This document shows positions 57,940 through 64,000 of a stretch of DNA of 64,000 bases, one piece after another. The DNA lies in NCBI GenBank assembly GCA_037349315.1, contig JBAIAC010000035.1, positions 9,314,501 through 9,378,500 on the forward strand. The letters are read 5' to 3'. The DNA is from Chelydra serpentina. Its lineage: Eukaryota; Chordata; Testudines; Chelydridae. Under the pieces are notes generated by a model that saw only the letters and a list, made by a program, of their open reading frames with translations, was not told the DNA's origin and did no database searches. Made by a program: the position numbers and the translations under genes. The first letter of the stretch is position 1, and each line of letters opens with the position of its first letter.

Positions 57940-58003
57940 GAGAAAGGATTTGAATGGGAGGTCTCCCACCCCTCAGAAGCAGTGGTCTAACCACTGAGCT
58001 ATA
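57940..58003 (-). repeat. tRNA-like module 2 (convergent with module 1)
   Basis: On the minus strand, A box TAGCTCAGTGG (58001-57991) fits the pol III consensus fully, and the B box CATTCAAATCC (57956-57946) has two mismatches. Its 3' end faces that of module 1. Confidence 0.5.
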
Positions 58004-58084
58004 GGATATTCTGATGGGGGATGGTATATCAATCTCTCCTGTTGAAGCTGTTCCACTCTGGACAAACAATGAAAAAGTAATTGG

Positions 58085-58155
58085 GGGAGGGGGACTGGTC
58101 CCAGGGTCTCTTACCTCCCAATTTGACACCCTATTCACTGGACGACAGAATCATG
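58085..58155 (-). repeat. tRNA-like module 3 (degenerate)
   Basis: On the minus strand it reads tcgtccagtgaatagggtgt, then a spacer, then ggaggtaagagaccctggga. The layout is like modules 1 and 2, but the B box is poor. Confidence 0.35.
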
Positions 58156-59647
58156 CTCTCTCTGGTCCAAAAACTTTGAGGCAGAAGGAGCCTAGAGGGA
58201 GACAGCAGTGTGCAGCCCCACAGGCTGAAACATGGGTGCCAAGAGAACTTTTCACTCTGAAAACTTAGGGACAAAGTGAGTTTAGGTGCCTACAGGGCGT
58301 TTTGTGGATTGCAATGGAGCCAAAACTGGGACCTAGATGTCTACTCTAAACTCCAGACTTAGGCACCTAAGAATCCTTTTTAATCCCACCCCAGAAACTT
58401 AACCCAATTAATATTAACAAGGGGGAAAGGAACAGATGCCAGAACACAGAAATAATAGGTTAACCAATATTTAGATAAATTAGATGCATTCAAGTCAGCA
58501 CAGCCTGCAAAAATTCACACTAGGGTACTTAAGGGATTGGCAGAAATTATCTCAGAATCATTAGTGATTATCTTCAATAACTTATGACGATAGATGAGGC
58601 CCCACAGGTCTGGAGAAGGGCAAACACAGTACCTATCTTTAAAAAGGGGAACAAAGAGGACCCAGGGAATTATAAACCAGTCAGCCTAATTTAGCTACCC
58701 AGAAAGAGACTGGATCAAATTATTAACAATCAATTTGTAAGCACATAGAGGATAATAGGGTGATAATTAATAGCCAACATGGATTTATCAAGACCAAATC
58801 ATGCCAGATCAATTTAATTTCCTTCTTTGACAGGGTTACTGGCTTAGTGGATAGGAGGAAGCAGTAAACATGATATATCTTGAATTTAGTAAGGCTTTTG
58901 ACAGTCCCACAAAATTTCTCACAAGCAAACCAGTGGAATATGGTCGAGATGAAACTAGCATATGGTGGGTGCACAATTGGTTGAAAAATCATACTCAGAG
59001 TAATGATCAGAGGTTCACTGTCAAACTAGGAGGACATATCCAGTGGGGTCCTGCAGCAGTCTCTTTTGGGTCTGATATTAGTCTACATTTTCATTAATGA
59101 CTTAGATAATGGAGTGGAGAGTGTGCTTATAAAATTTACAGATGACACCAGCCAGGAGGGGTTGCAAGCACTTTGGAGGTCAGGACTAGAATTCAAAATG
59201 ACTGACAAATTGGAGGATTGGTCTGAAATCAAGATAATACTCAATAAAGACAAGTGCAAAGTACTACCCTTAGGAAGGAAAATCAAATGCACAAATACAA
59301 ATTGGACAATAACTGGCAGTATTGATTAAAAGGATCTGGGGGCTATAGTGGAAACGGAATATGAGCCAACAATGTGATGCAGTTGTGAAAAAGGCTAATA
59401 TCATTTTGGGGTGTATTAACTGGAGTGTTGTATGTAAGACACGGGAGATAATTGTCCCACTCTACTCGGCACTTGTGAGGCCTCAGCTAGAGCACTGAGT
59501 CCATTTTTGGCTGCCACACTTTAAGAAAGATGTGGACAAATTGGAGAGATTTCAGAGGAGAGCAACAAACATGATAAAAAGTTTAGAAAACCTGACTTAT
59601 GAGGAAAAGTTTAAAAAAACGAGGCATGTTTAGTCTTAAGAAAAGAC

Positions 59648-59981
59648 TATGGCACTTCTCTCCCTGCAGGTTGCCCTTTGCTCTCCTTATTTCTCCTTCC
59701 TCCCCACTGTTAACAGTGAAGGTTTTCTTCTGCTCCCTGCCACTAATGGATTACTGCCTGTATGCTGTCTGGATTGCCAGCACAGTTGCTGACAGCATGT
59801 CAGCCAGCCAGCAGCTCCCCTCTGGGGTCTCCTTGCCTGCCCAGTCCACTAACAGCTCTTGCTACTCGGTCCCCCTTGTACTCCACTTTCTTTCTCCCTG
59901 CCCCTGCCCCTCCCCCCCTCACTGGATTCCGCTTTTTCTCCCTTTTCCCAGGTTTACAAAACTGGACATGTGTAATTTTGA
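59648..59981 (+). mobile_element. 334-bp insertion of unknown class in CR1, with 8-bp duplication
   Basis: Perfect GAAAAGAC at 59640-59647 and 59982-59989; joining the outer parts restores continuous CR1 (agtcttaa, gaaaagac, aactgagggg). The insert is pyrimidine-rich, starts TATGGCACTT and ends TGTAATTTTGA. No terminal inverted repeats, no poly-A tail, no coding motif. Confidence 0.8.
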
Positions 59982-60340
59982 GAAAAGACAACTGAGGGGG
60001 ACCTGATAACAGTCTTCAAATATGTTAAGCACTGTTATAAAGAGGACAGTGATCAGTCATTCGCATGTCCACTGACGGTAGGACCAGAAGTAATAGGCTT
60101 AAATCAGCAGCAAGGGAGATGTAAGTTAGATATAAGAAAAAAAAATCTAACTATAAGGACAGTTATGCATTGGAATAAGCTTCCAAGGGAGGTTATGGAA
60201 TCTCTGTCATTAGAGATTTTTAAGGATAGGTTAGACAAACACCTGTCAGGGATGGTCTAGGTATATTTGGTCCTGCCTCAGCACCGGGGGCTAGACCAGA
60301 TGACCTCTCAATGTTCCTTCCAGTCCTACACTTATGTAGT

Positions 60341-63189
60341 TCCTAGATCAGTCAGAAATGAAGGAAATAATGCTAGTTTGGATTTAATATTAATTCTTGA
60401 GTCTGATTCAGTGCCCACTGTACTCAATGCAGTCTTTCCGTTCACTACAACAATCTTTGAATCAGGCTCTATTTGCAGATAAAATGCGTATCACACATTC
60501 CCATATGAGATCATGCTCACCTGAGATGGACATTATTTGCCACATTTTCAGAAATAGCTCCACCCCTTCACATGCACAAATATTTAATTGCAGTAGCAAA
60601 TGCACATTTGCACAGCTGGTTATCCTTTACACAGGCACTCACACATGCACAGACTTTGCAGGGGCAATTTAGTGACCTATTTTTGAAAATCTGAGCATCC
60701 AACTCCAGTATTTACAAATTAGTAGTTCACAGGCAAATAATAGAATGCATATTCCATGATCACCTACTGACTTCATTACGGTCACCGCACATAGAAGATA
60801 ACACCGGTTTAACTGCGACATTCTAATTCATTTGTGTGGCTTTGAGAGCACAATTCTAAAAGGAAGCATAGCCAAAGGAACAAACTAGAGCCATGCTTAT
60901 AGGGTGTTTTTAAAATTATTTTGTCAAATAAGGAGAATACGCTTGTCAGTTTTTCTATTGCAGACGCTCATAAAATGTGACCCCGATATAGGAGGTGATT
61001 TCCACCAAATAAATAAATGGAACTCAGAGTCTTAAATGGAAATAAATTAAGAAAATCAGAGACCAAAGCCAACTGGTTTGCTTCACTGTGTAGACAGAGG
61101 ATCATGGTTTTCAAAACACAATGATTAATTTGTTTTCTTAGAGTAATTACCAATTAATCATTTTTCTAAAGAGGCAGTATTATGAATTAGTCAAACAGAC
61201 TTCAGCCCAATTATAAGGGCTCAATTAGATCATTTAAATGAATGTTTATTCTCCTAACAGCTCAGTGGAAATCAAGTGAAAAGCATACACCTCACTGGAA
61301 AATGGCACACATTTAAAATCAATAGCCTCAAACAATCTTTTCAATTATACCTGGCTGTAATTACTGGGCTAAGTATTACATCCATAGCCGACCTTGACCT
61401 CTCTAGTTGTCTTTTGTTTAAGCATTTAATCTTACATCTCCATCAGAGTCTTCATTTCTAAAAATATATTTTGTTCAGGTTTTTTTATTCTGCCAGATGA
61501 TCATGTCGGAAATAGACATTCTTTTGTAGCACACCACATGGCAACATTAACAACCACTTGAAAATACAATTGCACATAGTATGAAGGCTGTTTAGCAGTG
61601 TCCTGAAAGATGCTGCATAAAATATCAGCTGTACACAGCATACTAATACTTAGCAATTGAAAGAGTCCCATGGGGGTACATCTGCCAGAAATAAATATTA
61701 ATGAAAGAGAATTGCGAAAGAAAGACTAAGATTCATTAGTCATTATTATTATTATACAACATCAGGTGCTGGGCAGATGTTTGGAATGAGACATTGTCAC
61801 CTTGACCTGTAACACAATTAATGAGGCTGTTGTAAGAAAACAAGGTCTTCAAAGGGAGGGCTATGCACGTCCATGCAAAATGAGATTTACTTGGGGACTG
61901 ATCCAAAGCCACTGGTGTGATGGGGTTGGTCCAGGCCCATGGCCAGTAGTTTCCAGATCCCTCTGCTAGGAAGATAAGTGTCACTATTTAATAGGCACTT
62001 TCTCCTGTACAGCAGAGCTTCCTTTTCCTTCTGCTTGATCCTGCAGTCAAGCCATAGTCCTATATTTATGGTATCCGCCTGTAGCCACCAACATGATCTG
62101 TGAGAACACTTTCCAGACAGACTTTTCACTCTCAGAATCCTTGTGCCCATGCCTGTGGATGCATAACATGAATGTGTATCAAGTCCCTAGGCTTTATTAC
62201 AAGATGATGTAGGAGAAGGTAATAGAATGGGGGGCAGGATCCCTTGGTTAAAGATCTTGGGCCAAATTTATTTGCACTGGTGTGACTCCCTGAACTGCAG
62301 TGGAGTTACTCTGGATTTACACCAATATCAATGAGAGCAGAACTTGGCCCACACACTAACAGTAACTACACTAGCTAGCAAACAAGGTTAGAAACTTGGA
62401 CGTCTTACGTCCTAATTTTTCATGTTTATTTTTTCCCTCTGATTCTCAGTAAAGTCCCAGATTCTGCACAGTACTCAAGCACATCCTCAAATCCATCTCC
62501 ATTCAGCAAAGCCCTGAAGCACATGCTGAATCGGGGCCTAAGCTGGCAAATCTAAGGAAACTGAAGAACAAAAAATATTATATGAGAATAGCTTGCTCTG
62601 CAGGAAGGTTATTTTATTTAAATCCTCATATTAATAGGTTAACTCAGCCCAGGTGTACATTCTGATAGACATAAATACGAACAACATATTCAAATAGCAT
62701 AATCCATTTAAAAGCCAATAAACTGTTGAAATGGACCTGATGCTAGTACTTCAATCTGAACATTTATTGTACCACTTCAAGGCGCTTTTTTTTTTATCAT
62801 CCACCATAAGTAAAATTCTGAATGAAGGCCAAGTCACTTTGTATTAATGAATCATTTCTATTTCCCTATATTCTGTGCAAAAAGAAACCTGTTTAAGCCT
62901 CTTTATTTAATGCTGAGTTCTGTTCCTCTGTGATAAGTGCTATTTGCCAAAAGCTTAGTTTCCAACAGAGTTCAAAGTAAAGTTAAGTCATAGACATCAA
63001 CGTAATCAGGATTTCAGGGAGGGGAGAGCGCTTTAATAATCGGGGTCCCGGGGCAGCGCTCACCACCACCGCAGTTAAAAAGATCTATTTAGTTAGCTAA
63101 CCTACTTCCTTAAACAGACAAAGTTTGATGGGGTTCGGTTTTAGATGGAATGTATGTAAGTGTTCTCATTTTCACCTGACGTGGTAATA
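60341..63189. other. Intergenic, low repeat content
   Basis: No gene. A hairpin repeat lies at 62262-62353 (ggtgtgactccctgaactgc, tggagttactctggatttac). The stretch 60900-61480 is AT-rich, free of recognised repeats and contains homeodomain-type motifs such as caattata, taatta and atttaaat. Confidence 0.5.
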
Positions 63190-63390
63190 TGGGGCCTGAG
63201 CCAAAGCCCATTGAAGTCAATGGGAGACTTTCTACTGACTTCGGTATACTTTCAATCAGGCCTGGAATGCTGTTCTCTGAATCTCATTCTTAAACAGTGC
63301 TCACTGAAGTCAATGGGAGCCTTTCCATTGACTTCCATTGAAGTCAATGGGAGCCTTTCCATTGACTTCAATGTGCGTTGTGTCGGGGCC
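63190..63390. repeat. Cluster of caatggg hairpin repeats with local duplication
   Basis: The hairpin gaagtcaatgggag / ccattgacttc occurs at 63305-63335 and again at 63338-63370, with a related copy at 63208-63243. Each can form a 12-bp stem (tgaagtcaatgg / ccattgacttca). Confidence 0.8.
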
Positions 63391-64000
63391 AACTTTTCCT
63401 CTGGGAAGTATGTAGATTAACAAAACTTGTGACAGTGTCCTTTCTTCCCTTCTAAATGAAGCCTAACATGAGTTCTTGAAGGAGAAGAAGCGGCACTACA
63501 ATAAATCCCTGAAGAGAGAGTAATGTTCATCACCAGCTTTGTTATTAAACGGCATATTTTGTTCAGGCTTGTTTGCCTTGTTTTAAGAATTAACTTTGTG
63601 GATTCATGGGATTAAAGGCTTAAATGAAATCAATGAAAATGACATGATGTGCATCAAAGTAATTGCTGCTTGTTTTGCACACTCTGAAGGACCAGTTAAT
63701 AGTGAAATACTGAGGGCTTAGAGCAACAATTATGGATTTTTCCAGTAAAAAGATGAAAGAAAGTACTACCACTACACTAGGCTGAAGTGAAATGTTTATC
63801 ATTCCCAGCTGAATAGGACATTTCCCACAATAAGAAGCCGCATGATGCCCTCTCCAATGTAGCAATCCGATATATGGAACAATTTGAAGAAAGTAATTTT
63901 GCTGGCTGTGTACAGGATAACTATGTGAAAAAGTAATATAATAATATATGCCTTAGAGACTGTAAAACAAATGAAAACTTCCAGCCCTGGCGTCCATCCT
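63391..64000. other. Window end, nothing recognised
   Basis: AT-rich sequence without recognised genes or repeats. Confidence 0.5.

Larger units (their letters stand above)
57427..58394. mobile_element. DNA-transposon-like insertion in CR1, carrying tRNA-like modules, about 968 bp
   Basis: Bounded by inverted CTGGGGTGG and CCACCCCAG, exactly where CR1 homology stops and resumes (tgtgac before; cagaaacttaacccaatt after). A sub-terminal gc(g/a)atccacaaa motif sits near 57436 and, inverted, near 58306, with other copies at about 57511 and 57733. There is no clear target duplication and no transposase. It carries three tRNA-like blocks. Confidence 0.7.
57160..60340 (+). mobile_element. CR1 LINE ORF2 remnant, interrupted by two younger insertions
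   Basis: Plus-strand CR1. The piece 57164-57420 translates to the linker region with VGPLLSRDGELIMDGAENTE and NAYFASVF. The piece 58395-59639 covers the reverse transcriptase (lfskAFD-like EFSKAFDS, FINDLDNGVES) through the C-terminal region. The piece 59982-60340 ends in the CR1 3' part (tcagggatggtctaggtata, then ggggctagaccagatgacct). Many frameshifts and stops; dead. The interrupting elements are at 57427-58394 and 59648-59981. Confidence 0.92.

Noticed and set aside
57160..60340. A working LINE reverse transcriptase
   Set aside because: Reverse-transcriptase motifs are recognisable, but stops, frameshifts and two insertions break the frame throughout.
38510..64000. CXCL14 or IL9, expected near SLC25A48 from human gene order
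   Set aside because: I looked for CXCL14-type (basic CxC chemokine) and IL9-type exons in both flanks and saw none; they probably lie outside the window. A protein search would settle it.
1..64000. CRISPR arrays, bacterial operons or a new multi-gene defence-type system
   Set aside because: The sequence is plainly vertebrate: spliced gene, CR1, SINEs and LTRs. The direct repeats present are transposons or minisatellites.

Overview
This is a vertebrate nuclear window, most likely from a turtle (probably a hidden-necked turtle). It has long introns with GT-AG borders, about 40% GC with GC-rich repeat islands, and a dense load of sauropsid repeats. The repeats include CR1 LINEs, a tRNA-derived SINE ending in a CR1-like ATTCTATG tail, MIR relics, many non-autonomous hAT elements with 8-bp target duplications, two Tigger-type elements and two solo retroviral LTRs. 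The species call rests on remembered repeat families and was not searched.

One protein-coding gene is present and complete. It is SLC25A48, a mitochondrial solute carrier, on the minus strand from 38509 (ATG) to 9011 (stop). I assembled seven coding exons by eye: 38464-38509, 35530-35573, 28443-28514, 25068-25320, 16048-16296, 13880-14013 and 9011-9133. All six junctions keep frame and have GT-AG borders. They give a 306-residue carrier with all three family signatures (PLDTVK, PVDLIK, PMDVVK). Exons 1, 2, 5 and 7 lie in no ATG-started ORF of 60 or more codons, so a simple ORF scan misses most of the gene.

Layout: 1-9010 is downstream flank with a 930-bp hAT element, a smaller hAT element, a MITE fragment and a MIR. 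The gene fills 9011-38509. Its introns hold a CR1 (intron 6), a Tigger element, an old CR1 and a solo LTR (intron 4), a second solo LTR plus an inverted pair of MITEs (intron 3), and a hAT inside a larger repeat just upstream of exon 2 (intron 1). From 38510 to 64000 I see no gene. This flank is repeat-rich: a 520-bp palindromic hAT, several hATs with CAGGGCCGG-type ends, a GC-rich minisatellite, a SINE, and a long CR1 broken by two later insertions, one carrying tRNA-like modules.

I found no new multi-gene system. The most informative signals are the hidden exons, a palindrome that has captured its own host flank, and several nested insertions whose order can be read from target duplications.
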